A stretch of 64,000 nucleotides of DNA from Nitrososphaerales archaeon (GCA_030041355.1 JASHNZ010000105.1:124001-188000); one strand, 5' to 3'; positions 46,247 through 55,220 are shown, counted from the first letter of the stretch. Notes: generated by a model not told the origin, from the letters alone. Made by a program: numbers and translations.

Positions 46247-46558
46247 ATGAAAAGAAGACCATTCAACGAAAAACAGTTGAAGATCTTGAAACTTCGGGCA
46301 CGAGGTTTCACCCAGCGAGAAACTGCAAAGAAGCTAGGAACAAGCAGGGCAAATGTCTCGATGGTCGAGTGGAGGTTGAGAAAGAAATTGGAAAAAGCTA
46401 GAGAAACCATCAATGCCTTCGAATCTTTGCTCCTCTCTCAGAAAATCTCGGTTCGCAAAAGCAAGACTGGGGAAGGAACCCGCGAGAAAGGACTGTCCGC
46501 TAAGGGCTCGAATAACCTTCAACTAAATGATGAAAGAAGAACAGGAGCTTCGAAATGA
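46247..46558 (+). CDS. Tfx-like HTH regulator lacking the C-terminal domain
   Basis: 103 residues. FNEKQLKILKLRARGFTQRETAKKLGTSRANVSMVEWR is the N-terminal HTH of Tfx, the archaeal regulator described for molybdenum formylmethanofuran dehydrogenase genes. A short basic tail replaces the ~90-residue metal-sensing C-domain. It could therefore bind DNA without sensing, or act with the longer paralogue at 48924. It follows the permease by 57 nt. Confidence 0.8.
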   Translation: MKRRPFNEKQLKILKLRARGFTQRETAKKLGTSRANVSMVEWRLRKKLEKARETINAFESLLLSQKISVRKSKTGEGTREKGLSAKGSNNLQLNDERRTGASK

Positions 46559-46649
46559 ACGACCTAACTGCGAAATGTCTCCGGCAGGATTTTGCAATTT
46601 AGTCCGATTGGTTTAAAGTATTGAATCACTCATTGGGACTCTGAAATTA

Positions 46650-46868
46650 TTGCCGGCAAAACTGAGTGCAAGGAATCGTTTGAAGGGAAAAATAACGAGT
46701 ATAAAGAAAGGCGGTGTCGTGGCTGGAATACAGATGAAGCTTGACGGCTCTGGCGACACGATCACCTCTGTTATAACCCTAGACGCAGTTGATGATTTGA
46801 ATCTCAAAGTTGGGGATCAAGTTTATGCGATCATAAAATCTACCGAAGTCATGATCAGCAAAGAGTAA
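46650..46868 (+). CDS. Mop-like (TOBE) molybdopterin/oxyanion-binding protein
   Basis: 72 residues, TTG start. LSARNRLKGKITSIKKGGVVAGIQ, then VITLDAVDDLNLKVGDQVYAIIKSTEVMI, is the single Mop/TOBE domain that binds molybdate or tungstate in clostridial Mop and in ModE. It may store oxyanion or serve as the missing regulatory domain of the ATPase. A TATA-like GGTTTAAAG lies ~35 nt upstream with a TTGCAA half-site before it. Confidence 0.88.
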   Translation: MPAKLSARNRLKGKITSIKKGGVVAGIQMKLDGSGDTITSVITLDAVDDLNLKVGDQVYAIIKSTEVMISKE

Positions 46869-46873
46869 TCATT

Positions 46874-47092
46874 CTATACGGCAATTAGGCAGGGAAATAC
46901 CTGACCGAAGTTTTTGAAGTCGGGCCTGCCTTTCCCTAGAACTTTAACTTCTTGATCCAGGCAACCGCTAGAACAATAGTGCATCTTACAACGGGTATCT
47001 TCCAGCAAAACTGCTTCCACGCTCAATAACTCGGAGTTACAGAATCCACAAATGAAATAGTTCTCTCCACATCTGGGACAGCGAGCGGACAA
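46874..47092 (-). CDS. Small Cys-rich zinc-binding protein
   Basis: 72 residues, TTG start. It has CPRCGENYFICGFC at the N-terminus and HYCSSGCLDQEV in the second half, with eight Cys likely to hold two zinc ions. Function not recognised. It is convergent with the Mop-like gene, 5 nt apart, and upstream of the binding-protein gene in the opposite sense. Confidence 0.55.
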   Translation of the reverse strand: MSARCPRCGENYFICGFCNSELLSVEAVLLEDTRCKMHYCSSGCLDQEVKVLGKGRPDFKNFGQVFPCLIAV

Positions 47093-47161
47093 AATCGCAA
47101 CACTTTGCTTTATTGGGAAACAAAGAGAGGATGGAGAGAGCCGGAAACTCTCCCCCAGGTA

Positions 47162-48310
47162 CTACGAGAGTGCGCCGTCATCTACCAATGTTCCGCTACT
47201 GAGCAGTGCCGCGATCGGCGTTGGCACTGTATAGCCTGTATCGTTGTAGAGCTGTGCTGGAGTGAAATCCAGCAGCTGGAAGGGTTTCAGAAGTGTCGCA
47301 TAGTTTTCGACGACGAAGACAACGAAATTCACTGAGGCAGTTGGGTCTGTGCTATCTTTCGGCACTGTGATCCAGATCCTTATAGCCGAAGCGGTTTCTA
47401 TATCCGTTGGTGTGACGGTGTATGAAGCTTGGCCGTACCATGTATTGTCAGCGACTAATCCCAGATTAACCGGGTTGGCGAGTTGTATGAGATCCAGTCC
47501 CCCTGATGTAATAGCAGATTTGTAGTAAAAGAGAAAATTGATTGCTCCTGTCTCAAGTGCGGGGACAAGTGCTGCGGCGCTCGCACCTGTAACATTGGCG
47601 TCGTTTGTGAGCATCCTGTTCGCGAAGTACTGTTCATTCGCCACGCCGCTGTCGTAAGCGATACCTGCTAACTCCAACGTCAGCCAACCTCGGTAGCCAG
47701 CAGGGTCTGTAACTGGGTCTGCGATTCCGACTTTGACGGCGCCTGAAGTTAGGTTGTTGAAGAAGTCATACCAAGCCGAAGTCGAGTTTGAGGCACTTGC
47801 CGTGTTATACGCTGTCAAAACTGCTTTCGCCGCAGTCGTTGTTGTCGATGTCGAAGTGTACGCAATGCCGAACTGGTCACCGGCGAGGGCTATTGCCCAG
47901 CCGGGGTACTCGGATCCCAAGCTCGAATTCTCGACCGAGGAGTGAGAAATCGAAAGGAATATGCTAACAGGATCCCCTGCTGCAATGAGCGCAGCATCAG
48001 CTCCCGATCCCGCTTCCTCGGCCGTGACGACAGAAATATTCGTCGAAGCGTGGAAGGCTGATTCGAGGACCGAAGACTCGTTCACCTGTGAATCTGCGGA
48101 GTATAGCAAAAGTGGATACGCGGATGGGACAGAGGTCGTTGTTGTAGTCGTGGCGGAGGTAGCAGTGCTGGTCTTTATGAGAGCAACATAACCCAGGCTC
48201 GCGGCTAGGATTATTACCACTACTACAAGAGCTACGACGATAGTTGCTATACCGCTCGACTTGCCAAATGAACTGCGGGATCCTCCAAGAAGTTTAACCA
48301 TGTGATTCAT
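47162..48310 (-). CDS. Molybdate/tungstate-binding protein (WtpA/ModA-like)
   Basis: 382 residues. N-terminal TM anchor (~22-45) and a Thr-rich linker (~48-62) are followed by a type II periplasmic-binding fold. The VGIADPVTDPAGYRGW block is the strongest signature, matching the anion-pocket loop of WtpA/ModA proteins. It captures oxyanion outside the membrane for the permease at 45413. The TATA box is at ~48355-48362 with the second dyad just upstream. Confidence 0.85.
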   Translation of the reverse strand: MNHMVKLLGGSRSSFGKSSGIATIVVALVVVVIILAASLGYVALIKTSTATSATTTTTTSVPSAYPLLLYSADSQVNESSVLESAFHASTNISVVTAEEAGSGADAALIAAGDPVSIFLSISHSSVENSSLGSEYPGWAIALAGDQFGIAYTSTSTTTTAAKAVLTAYNTASASNSTSAWYDFFNNLTSGAVKVGIADPVTDPAGYRGWLTLELAGIAYDSGVANEQYFANRMLTNDANVTGASAAALVPALETGAINFLFYYKSAITSGGLDLIQLANPVNLGLVADNTWYGQASYTVTPTDIETASAIRIWITVPKDSTDPTASVNFVVFVVENYATLLKPFQLLDFTPAQLYNDTGYTVPTPIAALLSSGTLVDDGALS

Positions 48311-48366
48311 GTTTCTAAAAGAACCTCTGAGTTATGTGTGCCGACGAAGCGCCTGATTTAAAGAAG

Positions 48367-48388
48367 ATGCAATGCGAATATATTGCAC
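48367..48388. promoter_or_regulatory. 22-bp dyad, site 2, binding-protein promoter
   Basis: ATGCAA-N10-TTGCAC, only the last base differing from site 1. On the minus strand it is separated by ~4 nt from the TATA-like GATTTAAA (48355-48362) of the binding-protein gene. Same spacing and placement as site 1. Confidence 0.6.
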
Positions 48389-48434
48389 TCAGGAGAATAA
48401 ACAGGCTAATGGCCGAAACATTACAAGTACAAAA

Positions 48435-48698
48435 CTATTCTTGAACTCCTGAGTCAATACCGATTTCCTCAATCGATGTAACTTTCTCAATCCAGTCACA
48501 CTCTATTCCCTGCCGCAGATGAAATTGTTCCACTGAAGCTCTGTCGGGAGCGTCAAGAAGACAGTAGCACTTGTTCTCGTCTTCGGCGTTGACTATCTTA
48601 AGTAAAATTACCTCGCAGGCTTTCTCCGAATTGGCACCTATCTTCAAAAGAGATCCGCTGTTTAACGGGTGCTTATGCGTGTCTAAGTAAAATGGCAT
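48435..48698 (-). CDS. DUF4242-family small protein (nickel-binding-like)
   Basis: 87 residues. MPFYLDTHKHP, then KCYCLLDAPDRASVEQFH and a closing CDWIEKV, is the DUF4242 ferredoxin-like pattern. The family is sometimes called nickel-binding but is functionally undefined. Its promoter carries a third copy of the dyad, which places the gene in the putative metal regulon. A paralogue at 54727 lacks the dyad. Confidence 0.8.
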   Translation of the reverse strand: MPFYLDTHKHPLNSGSLLKIGANSEKACEVILLKIVNAEDENKCYCLLDAPDRASVEQFHLRQGIECDWIEKVTSIEEIGIDSGVQE

Positions 48699-48776
48699 AG
48701 GATGATCAGACTAATTATTGGATTGCCGATTTTTTAGAATCATGATCGAACAAAATGGGAGAATCATATAAGAGAG

Positions 48777-48798
48777 ATGCAATACTTCCTCGTTGCCA
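48777..48798. promoter_or_regulatory. 22-bp dyad, site 3, DUF4242 promoter
   Basis: ATGCAA-N10-TTGCCA. The left arm is identical to sites 1 and 2, and four of six bases match on the right. A TATA-like TCATATAA (48764-48771, minus-strand gene) lies 5 nt away, as at the other two sites. The interval 48799-48923 contains no gene. Confidence 0.5.
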
Positions 48799-48923
48799 TT
48801 GTAGTGTTGTCAGGCCAAAGGCAACCTCTCAGCGAGCCATTTCAAAAGCCCGCATCAGATGAGCTGTGTCTTTAATTTATGGCAAGCTATCGCGGAGTGG
48901 AAAATTATCTAATGAAGTAGGAC

Positions 48924-49424
48924 TTACAGAAGCGAGAGTTTGCCTCTTTCGTTGAATGAAAAAACGATCTTCGCTTTAGTCCTCCCATCAGCGAACCGGC
49001 GTCTTCTCAGCTTCTTGACCATCCTCAGAATATCCACCATATTAGACTGCAAGTGTATGTGAAATCGATCCGCTTCCCCTAAAACTATCATCGGAATCTT
49101 TTGCAGACGAGTTCCTTTTTCGATCGTAACTATATGCTGAGTTTGTGCTCTGGCAAGTTCGAACACTTTCAAGGTTTGCGTAGCTTTGTTGAGCTGCCTT
49201 CTTGCTCTTGCCTCAATCATGGAAACGCTACTTCGCGACATGTGCGTTTGCGCGGCTATTTCGCGCTGGAGATATCCCCTATCGCGCAAGCAGAGTATCA
49301 GAAACTGTTTCTTTGTCAGGAAGCCCAGACTTGACTGCGGATACTTGAATTCGGCGAGTTCTCCAAACTTGCGGCCGGTACTATCGCTGCTCAGTTCGCT
49401 TCTGATAACGCTTTTCGAAACCAT
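48924..49424 (-). CDS. Tfx-like regulator with full C-terminal domain
   Basis: 166 residues. HTH: FLTKKQFLILCLRDRGYLQ, then REIAAQTHMSRSSVSMIEA, at ~33-70. The second half (IVTIEKGTRLQKIPMIVLG onward) corresponds to the proposed metal- or cofactor-sensing domain of Tfx proteins. Being longer than the paralogue at 46247, it is the better candidate for a molybdate/tungstate sensor that binds the 22-bp dyads. The C-terminus is highly basic. Confidence 0.8.
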   Translation of the reverse strand: MVSKSVIRSELSSDSTGRKFGELAEFKYPQSSLGFLTKKQFLILCLRDRGYLQREIAAQTHMSRSSVSMIEARARRQLNKATQTLKVFELARAQTQHIVTIEKGTRLQKIPMIVLGEADRFHIHLQSNMVDILRMVKKLRRRRFADGRTKAKIVFSFNERGKLSLL

Positions 49425-49480
49425 GGCCGGAAGCAGTTTGAGAATATAGTTGATTTTAGACTTTCTGAGGTCATCACTTA

Positions 49481-49957
49481 CTAGGAACGCTTACCGTACT
49501 CCCACACTGTATAGAAGTCGGGCACAATTTCGATGACCGTCTCCGATCCTGGTTTTGCGACGGATAGCAATTTGCCATAGGCATTGTCGAGATTTCCAAG
49601 ATATTTAATGACGATCTTCTTAGCGATCTCGAGGGTACGAAAAGGGTCATTCAGTATACTCGCGGTTGCCTTTCCTTTGACCCCCTTGTAGGGCTGACTG
49701 TCTGTATCTATTGAGAAATAAACTCTGTTCTTTGAAATCATGTTGCGCGCTTTGCGGCTGGTCTTGCTAGTCCAAATGTAGATCACATTGTCCTGAAAGT
49801 AGTACCAAACCGGGTGGATCGCAGGTTCTCCCTTTTGATCTACTGTTGCCAGACGAAGTAGTGTCTGGCTACCGGTGAGAAATTCCTCTATCTCGGTTTG
49901 ATTCATGCCGGGCACCCCTTGCATCGCATCGTAAATTTTCACAGGTTGAGCTCTCAT
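49481..49957 (-). CDS. PNPOx/F420-fold flavin protein
   Basis: 158 residues. MNQTEIEEFLTGSQTLLRLATVDQ, then PAIHPVWYYFQDNVIYIWTSKTSRKARNM, is the Rv1155-type split barrel, which can bind F420 or FMN. ATG at 49957 or the internal Met of MNQTE (49906) could start it. Role unknown. Confidence 0.8.
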   Translation of the reverse strand: MRAQPVKIYDAMQGVPGMNQTEIEEFLTGSQTLLRLATVDQKGEPAIHPVWYYFQDNVIYIWTSKTSRKARNMISKNRVYFSIDTDSQPYKGVKGKATASILNDPFRTLEIAKKIVIKYLGNLDNAYGKLLSVAKPGSETVIEIVPDFYTVWEYGKRS

Positions 49958-50132
49958 AGCGTGTTCGCCTAATTGAATTTGCGAATGTCCTTGGAATCTA
50001 ATCAGGCTATCTGCTTTGGCAAGTTCTTCACTGATCTACAGTGGATCATTTAGATAGAAATTAATTAGAGCGGAGTTAATGCGAGGAAGAAAGCGCAAGT
50101 CATTCGTATCTCGGAGATGAATTTATCGTACT

Positions 50133-50819
50133 TTGCAAATTAGCGAAGATCTCAAGAGCGCATATCAAGGTTTGCAAGTCCTTGAGCTAGAAATCAACAA
50201 TCTCAGAATAAAGAAGAACAACACTGATCTAGAAGAATTCAAAAAGAGAAAACAGGAAGAAATCCGGCAGAAAATCAAATCACTGGAGGAAGTCAAGAAT
50301 CTGTCCATTTTTCGAGCCTACAGGAATTTTTATTGGAAGGTTGGCGTCGATCCCACCAAGACTCGACCGGCGGGCGAGGCTCTTACAAGAAGAATACTCG
50401 GTGGCAAGGATCTTCCTACGATCAATACACTTGTCGACTCATACAATATCGCATCAGCAGAAAGCTTCGTTGCCATAGCTGCGTTCGATCTTGCCTCTAT
50501 CTCCAAAGACTCCCTTCTGATGCGAAGAGCGAAAGTAGAAGAATTGTTTCTAGGGATAGGGATGAACGTACCCATCAAGCTTTCAGGTGTTGAAGTTGTC
50601 ATCGAAGATCAGGACAATTCTAATCTAATCGCCGTGTATCCTTATCGCGACTCCGACGCAAGCAAGGTCACCGAGAAGACAAGAGATGTCTTGATGATGA
50701 TGTGCGGGGTTCCAGGAATTTCTATCGAAGATCTGAAAGCTGCGGAGCGATTGACCAGAAACTACGTGGAAAAATACTGCATACGGGTGGATGACGCGGT
50801 ATCTAGTTTATCAAGTTAG
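50133..50819 (+). CDS. B3/B4 (tRNA-synthetase editing) domain protein
   Basis: 228 residues, TTG start. A helical, charged N-half (~1-60) is followed by FRAYRNFYWKVGVDPTKTRPAGEAL and NTLVDSYNIASAESFVAIAAFDL, matching the B3/B4 domain of phenylalanyl-tRNA synthetase beta and stand-alone relatives. It could clear mischarged tRNA or related aminoacyl compounds. Its 3' end overlaps the convergent gene by 17 nt. Confidence 0.8.
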   Translation: MQISEDLKSAYQGLQVLELEINNLRIKKNNTDLEEFKKRKQEEIRQKIKSLEEVKNLSIFRAYRNFYWKVGVDPTKTRPAGEALTRRILGGKDLPTINTLVDSYNIASAESFVAIAAFDLASISKDSLLMRRAKVEELFLGIGMNVPIKLSGVEVVIEDQDNSNLIAVYPYRDSDASKVTEKTRDVLMMMCGVPGISIEDLKAAERLTRNYVEKYCIRVDDAVSSLSS

Positions 50820-51843
50820 GGCAAGAACGCTCAGACGCTATACTGCTCTCAGGGCTAACACAATAGAGACTGTTACTGATCAACACGACAGTCCAGTTCG
50901 TGCAACCTGTAGGTCCGCAAACGTCTATTGTTTCAACATAGGCCACTCTGCCGTCACTATTCAAAAGTTCTTCTGCTTGGTTCTGTGGATTAGTTGAACA
51001 GGGGAGCCTGAGGATCTCGCAGGCCGATTCACTCCCACTCAAGGTCACATTTCCCACGTAGCGCCATAATGAGCTAAAGTTTGCAGAGCCGATCCTCACG
51101 ACGTATTGGTTGTAAAGTGCAGGAGACTCAACTACAAAATGTAGCATTACGAGATCACCCCATTCGTCCCCTCCGACCGCCGTGTAAATGCCCTGGCTTA
51201 GGGTGCTGAAACCTTCAGCACCAGTTTTATTGTTGTAAGCCCATGATCCTTTGAAATCTAGAGAACCGGTGTCCGGAACGGTCGGAGTATAGCAGCTGGG
51301 GCTGCACTCGTAGATTATTGAAACATTGTCGCTCTCCGGCGCAAACGAGAAAGAATGTGCGACCTCTACGAGGGGACACGCATAAAGGCCAGGTTCGTAA
51401 ATCTGCAAAGAATCAGTCGATGCCTGCGAAATGTTATTCGATGCGAAGTAACCTCTGAATACTTCCATGCCAATCGGGAGAGAGCTCCCACATGGCCCCA
51501 GCGAGAGACCCGGGATTGACCAGTTATAGGCCGAAGAAAGATTGTTTGTCTCCGGAAGCGTATTGAATTCTGAAATGTTGAGAGAAATCTCTTGACCAGG
51601 AGTGTAATATATCGAATTTATTGAAAGGCTAAGTTCCAATGCCATTGCCGAGTTAGACGTTTGATTAGATGGGTTATAGCTAGAATAATTCATGACAGAA
51701 GTACTTGTGTTAACCGAGGCGCTTAGATAGAGTCCGAACACAAGTCCTATGACGATTATCGGCACGAACCCGAAAACCATCACTTTATTCCGCGTGACTT
51801 GCAAATTGTAACGACCCCCTTCTAGACTATAGGAACAAGGCAA
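50803..51843 (-). CDS. Membrane-anchored extracellular protein of unknown function
   Basis: 346 residues. One N-terminal TM helix (~21-42) then an extracellular domain with about a dozen Asn-X-Ser/Thr sequons and ~9 Cys, which is high for this genome. No family recognised. Similar in style to the secreted proteins at 28529 and 29262, but without their Ser stalk. Confidence 0.65.
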   Translation of the reverse strand: MPCSYSLEGGRYNLQVTRNKVMVFGFVPIIVIGLVFGLYLSASVNTSTSVMNYSSYNPSNQTSNSAMALELSLSINSIYYTPGQEISLNISEFNTLPETNNLSSAYNWSIPGLSLGPCGSSLPIGMEVFRGYFASNNISQASTDSLQIYEPGLYACPLVEVAHSFSFAPESDNVSIIYECSPSCYTPTVPDTGSLDFKGSWAYNNKTGAEGFSTLSQGIYTAVGGDEWGDLVMLHFVVESPALYNQYVVRIGSANFSSLWRYVGNVTLSGSESACEILRLPCSTNPQNQAEELLNSDGRVAYVETIDVCGPTGCTNWTVVLISNSLYCVSPESSIASERSCPNLIN

Positions 51844-51994
51844 TATATGGCTCTACTCAATCGTTCAACTGTTCTCAATTGCAGAACAGATGACTCAGAG
51901 AGAGAGACCCAAGCACATATTTTTGTTCAAAGAATTCTACTTTCTCGCTACTAGACCTACAAGATTCCCAAAAGAAAACTCTTACAATAGATAG

Positions 51995-52921
51995 ATGCTT
52001 TCTGAACTTCTAATGTCAAAAGAGCGGCAATTCAATTTCGTACACTTAGATGTATTCGCCAGACGACCTCTTGAAGGAAACCAGCTTGCGGTATTTCCAG
52101 ATGCAACGGGCCTTGCTGACAATGAAATGCAGGCGATAGCTCGTGAAATGCGACTAGCAGAAACTACCTTCGTTATACCAAGAGAAAAGAAGATCGAACA
52201 AACGAAGGGAATTCGGACTCGCATTTTCACAGTACAAGAAGAGCTTCCCTTCGCCGGGCATCCCACTCTTGGTACGGCATGGGTACTGAAAGGTGATCGC
52301 GAAGAGGCAGAAATTGTTCTCGACTTGAATGTGGGCGCCGTCCCAGTGCGATTCTCGGCGTATCAAGGGAACTCCTTTGGCGAAATGACTCAGCCGGATC
52401 CGAAATGGGGGGTGACGCACAAACCTGATCAAGTCGCAACTGCACTGGGAATAGAGCTTTCTGATTTGGATACCAGCGCGCCTATTGAGACAGTTTCGAC
52501 CGGAAATCCCTTTGCAATCGTAGCCTTTCGCTCGCTCGATAAACTGCGAAAGCTACGTCCGAATGCGGCTGATATGGAAAAATATCTCAGCTCCTCCGAT
52601 GCCAAGTTCTTTTACCTAATCTGCAAGGAGACCGAAAACGCAGAAGCCAGGCTACATGCTCGCATGATTTTTTATGGGGGAGAGGACCCGGCGACAGGAT
52701 CAGCCGCTGGCCCGGCCGCAGCTTGGATGCTCCGCCATAATTGGATCCGACCCGAAGAGTTGATCTGGATCGAGCAAGGTCTCGAGATCTCAAGACCAAG
52801 CCAGATCTTTGTCAGAGCGGGCGGAAGCAGAGAAAGACCTAGCCAAATTCGAGTCGGCGGACTGTGCTTTGGGGCTATTGAAGGAAAACTCACCTTACGT
52901 GGCCCCAATCAAAGCTTTTGA
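51995..52921 (+). CDS. PhzF-family isomerase/epimerase-like protein
   Basis: 308 residues. FNFVHLDVFARRPLEGNQLAVF, LAETTFVIP (catalytic Glu) and GHPTLGTAWVL are PhzF hallmarks; DPATGSAAGPAAAW is the C-half counterpart. PhzF folds catalyse proton shifts on small dicarboxylates. The start may be ATG at 52013 (MSKERQ) instead of 51995. Nothing links it to phenazine production. It precedes the ABC-2 exporter by 62 nt. Confidence 0.9.
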   Translation: MLSELLMSKERQFNFVHLDVFARRPLEGNQLAVFPDATGLADNEMQAIAREMRLAETTFVIPREKKIEQTKGIRTRIFTVQEELPFAGHPTLGTAWVLKGDREEAEIVLDLNVGAVPVRFSAYQGNSFGEMTQPDPKWGVTHKPDQVATALGIELSDLDTSAPIETVSTGNPFAIVAFRSLDKLRKLRPNAADMEKYLSSSDAKFFYLICKETENAEARLHARMIFYGGEDPATGSAAGPAAAWMLRHNWIRPEELIWIEQGLEISRPSQIFVRAGGSRERPSQIRVGGLCFGAIEGKLTLRGPNQSF

Positions 52922-52983
52922 GGAGTCAACTCTCTTTCAACAAAATATCGTCGCGTACAGGTCTCTAGAGCAAGCGTATCGAA

Positions 52984-53931
52984 GTGGAGTCGTGGTTGGC
53001 GGTCAGTAGCGAAGCAATTCTTGAATCAAGAGAGCTAGAAAAGACGTATCGTGGTGGGACGAAAGCTCTCAATGGCATTTCTCTTTCTGTTAATGGCGGA
53101 ACAATATTCGGACTCTTAGGCCCCAACGGCGCTGGAAAGACTACTTTTGTCAAGATTGCCGCAACGCAGCTTCTTCCTACTTCTGGTTCTATTAGGATCC
53201 TGGGTCATGACGTCGTACGAGAACCCAAGGCAGTTAGGAACGCTATTGCGGTAGTACCCCAAGAAGCTAGGCCACTTAGCCTTCAAACTCCGTACGAACA
53301 TATCCTAACCTATCTAATTGCTAGAGGAGTGAGCATCAGCGAAGCGAAGAAACGCGCCAACGTAGCGATAGAGAACCTGAAGCTCCAAGACCACCGAAAC
53401 GTAATCTGCGCAAACCTCTCGGGCGGGTTAAGGCAGAGAGTTTTAATCGCGATGGCGATGAGCTCTGAAACAGACCTTTTGATTTTGGATGAGCCTACTT
53501 TGGGTTTGGACCCTCTGGCTCGGCTCGAAGTCTGGAATCTAGTGAGAGATTACGTTTCAAAGAACAGTCGAACTATACTTCTTACAACTCATTATATGGA
53601 TGAAGCCGAGACCCTGTCAGACAATCTCGCAATCGTGAACAAAGGCAAAATAATAGCTCAAGGCACTCCTAAAGAGATCAAGAAGAGACTCAATGCAGAA
53701 AATGTAGTCATAGTCAAGTCTTCGGATAGTTCAATGAGCTTTGAAACTTACGGCAGGACCCTAAGAGCCGGCTCTAGCGTCCGTGTATTCACAGATCGCC
53801 AAAGAGCAGATGAGCTAGTCTCCGTGTGTTTGCGGAAGAACCTAGAGGTTTCGGTAAGAGAGGTAAACCTGGAAGATGTTTTCATCAGTGAAGTGGGGAC
53901 AAACATAGATGACGCTACAGAGTCAGATTAA
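52984..53931 (+). CDS. ABC-2 type exporter ATPase
   Basis: 315 residues. Walker A GPNGAGKTTFVK, signature LSGGLRQRVLIAMAM, Walker B LLILDEPTLGLDP and the switch TTHYMDEAE. A ~90-residue C-terminal extension resembles DrrA/NatA-type ATPases. The family exports drugs, lipids or polysaccharides. Overlaps the permease gene by 23 nt; could serve the poly-amino-acid product or PhzF pathway, but no evidence ties them. Confidence 0.9.
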   Translation: MESWLAVSSEAILESRELEKTYRGGTKALNGISLSVNGGTIFGLLGPNGAGKTTFVKIAATQLLPTSGSIRILGHDVVREPKAVRNAIAVVPQEARPLSLQTPYEHILTYLIARGVSISEAKKRANVAIENLKLQDHRNVICANLSGGLRQRVLIAMAMSSETDLLILDEPTLGLDPLARLEVWNLVRDYVSKNSRTILLTTHYMDEAETLSDNLAIVNKGKIIAQGTPKEIKKRLNAENVVIVKSSDSSMSFETYGRTLRAGSSVRVFTDRQRADELVSVCLRKNLEVSVREVNLEDVFISEVGTNIDDATESD

Positions 53932-54655
53932 GGCAGTTCTCGCGCTCATCTGGTTCGACGGGGTACTTCCAATCAGGCGCTCTCCTTTCAACGTCGTAAA
54001 TTTCGTGGTCAGCCCGCTCACAATACTCTTTTTCATTTATCTCTTTGCAGGGCCTGATAAAGCGAGGTTCGCGATCTCTGGGGGCTTGACGGCGGTAATC
54101 GTCGGAAGCTGCATAATCTTGGAAACTGAAGCTGCGTTCATACGCTTAGTCGTAAGGCTTCAGGACATGTTCGTGTCCTCACCGCTTTCTCCTATTTCTT
54201 ACGTTCTCGGTCTTTCTATAGCACTACTTCTCAACGGTCTCGCTGGAATCGTTCTGTTTTCTGTCCTGCTAGCGGTAAGTGGAGGTGTGTCTCCGATTGG
54301 AGCTCTTGATATCGCCCTTGCTTGTATTATGACTTGGGCCTCGGTTTCTTCCCTTGGCTTTGTGCTGAGCAGTTTTGCGCGAGACATGAGAGACCTATGG
54401 GTTTATGCCCCATTATTCACCGTCCTTCTTTCGTTCCTTCCCCCTATTTTTTATCCAATCACGCTGATTCCGGAACAGTTCAGATTTGTAGCTTACTTAG
54501 CACCAACAACGTATCCAGCTCAAATAATCCAGATGGCCGCAAAACTGATTCCATTTTCTGCTTCAAGCTTTCTATTCGATTTTGCAGGTGGGGCGATCTA
54601 TGTTTTGATTTTGGTGCTTTTTGCGGCTAAACAAGCTCGCTGGAGGCAGAGATAG
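53909..54655 (+). CDS. ABC-2 type permease
   Basis: 248 residues, six TM segments, ABC-2 membrane family (PLSPISYVLGLSIALLLNGLAG, FLPPIFYPITLIPEQFRF in the last loops). The gene starts inside the ATPase gene, so stoichiometry is probably translationally coupled. It forms the transport half of the exporter. The next 70 nt contain a TATA box for the DUF4242 gene. Confidence 0.88.
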   Translation: MTLQSQIKAVLALIWFDGVLPIRRSPFNVVNFVVSPLTILFFIYLFAGPDKARFAISGGLTAVIVGSCIILETEAAFIRLVVRLQDMFVSSPLSPISYVLGLSIALLLNGLAGIVLFSVLLAVSGGVSPIGALDIALACIMTWASVSSLGFVLSSFARDMRDLWVYAPLFTVLLSFLPPIFYPITLIPEQFRFVAYLAPTTYPAQIIQMAAKLIPFSASSFLFDFAGGAIYVLILVLFAAKQARWRQR

Positions 54656-54726
54656 AAAATTTGGAGCATTCGCCTGATCATGAGGGGATTCAAATCTTAT
54701 AAGTTACTCTCGAAACGCCTAGACGT

Positions 54727-54966
54727 ATGCCTAAGTATATTGATACCCATGATATGGGTTCGCTAAGTCCAGAGATGTTGAAGAAACTTCAGAATGCCCC
54801 AAAAGACAAGTTTGGAGTTACTCATCACGACATTCTTTTCAACAAAGAAAAGAACAAGGTATTCTGTGTGCTCAATGCCCCAAATAAGGAGGCGGTCGAT
54901 CAACATCATAAACAAGCCGGAATCAAATGCGAATGGATTCAAGAAGTGGAATCCACTAGAACTTGA
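54727..54966 (+). CDS. DUF4242-family small protein, paralogue
   Basis: 79 residues. MPKYIDTHDMGSLSPEML, then VFCVLNAPNKEAVDQHH and CEWIQEV, match the DUF4242 pattern and the protein at 48435. A TATA-like TCTTATAAG at ~54694-54703 lies ~28 nt from the ATG, and the promoter has no copy of the 22-bp dyad. The 254 nt downstream hold no clear gene. Confidence 0.82.
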   Translation: MPKYIDTHDMGSLSPEMLKKLQNAPKDKFGVTHHDILFNKEKNKVFCVLNAPNKEAVDQHHKQAGIKCEWIQEVESTRT

Positions 54967-55220
54967 GTGTCCTGTGTAGTGTAGTCTCATACACTAGAGC
55001 CACCAGTTCTTTTCCTTCCGTAGCCAACTTTCCGCTATCAAGAGCAAAACGCTTGACATTCTAATAATCAACCTTATCACACACTCCATTCGTGACATCT
55101 AGGTGCACTCAAATACGCGAGCCTCCGAATAGTCTTTTGGGAACAACTTTTTTGGGAATAGGCCCCTAGCGTAGTAAGGCGTGCTCCAGGCACCGCCATC
55201 CGGGGCTGAAACCAGAGAAT

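Noticed and set aside
46575-46617. Possible fifth dyad upstream of the Mop-like gene
   Set aside because: Only a TTGCAA half-site with a poor left arm and spacing; kept as a half-site note, not a site.
54967-55090. Short minus-strand frame with KRFALDSGKLATEG-like residues
   Set aside because: No start codon, an upstream stop, and only ~34 codons; could be chance or a scrap.
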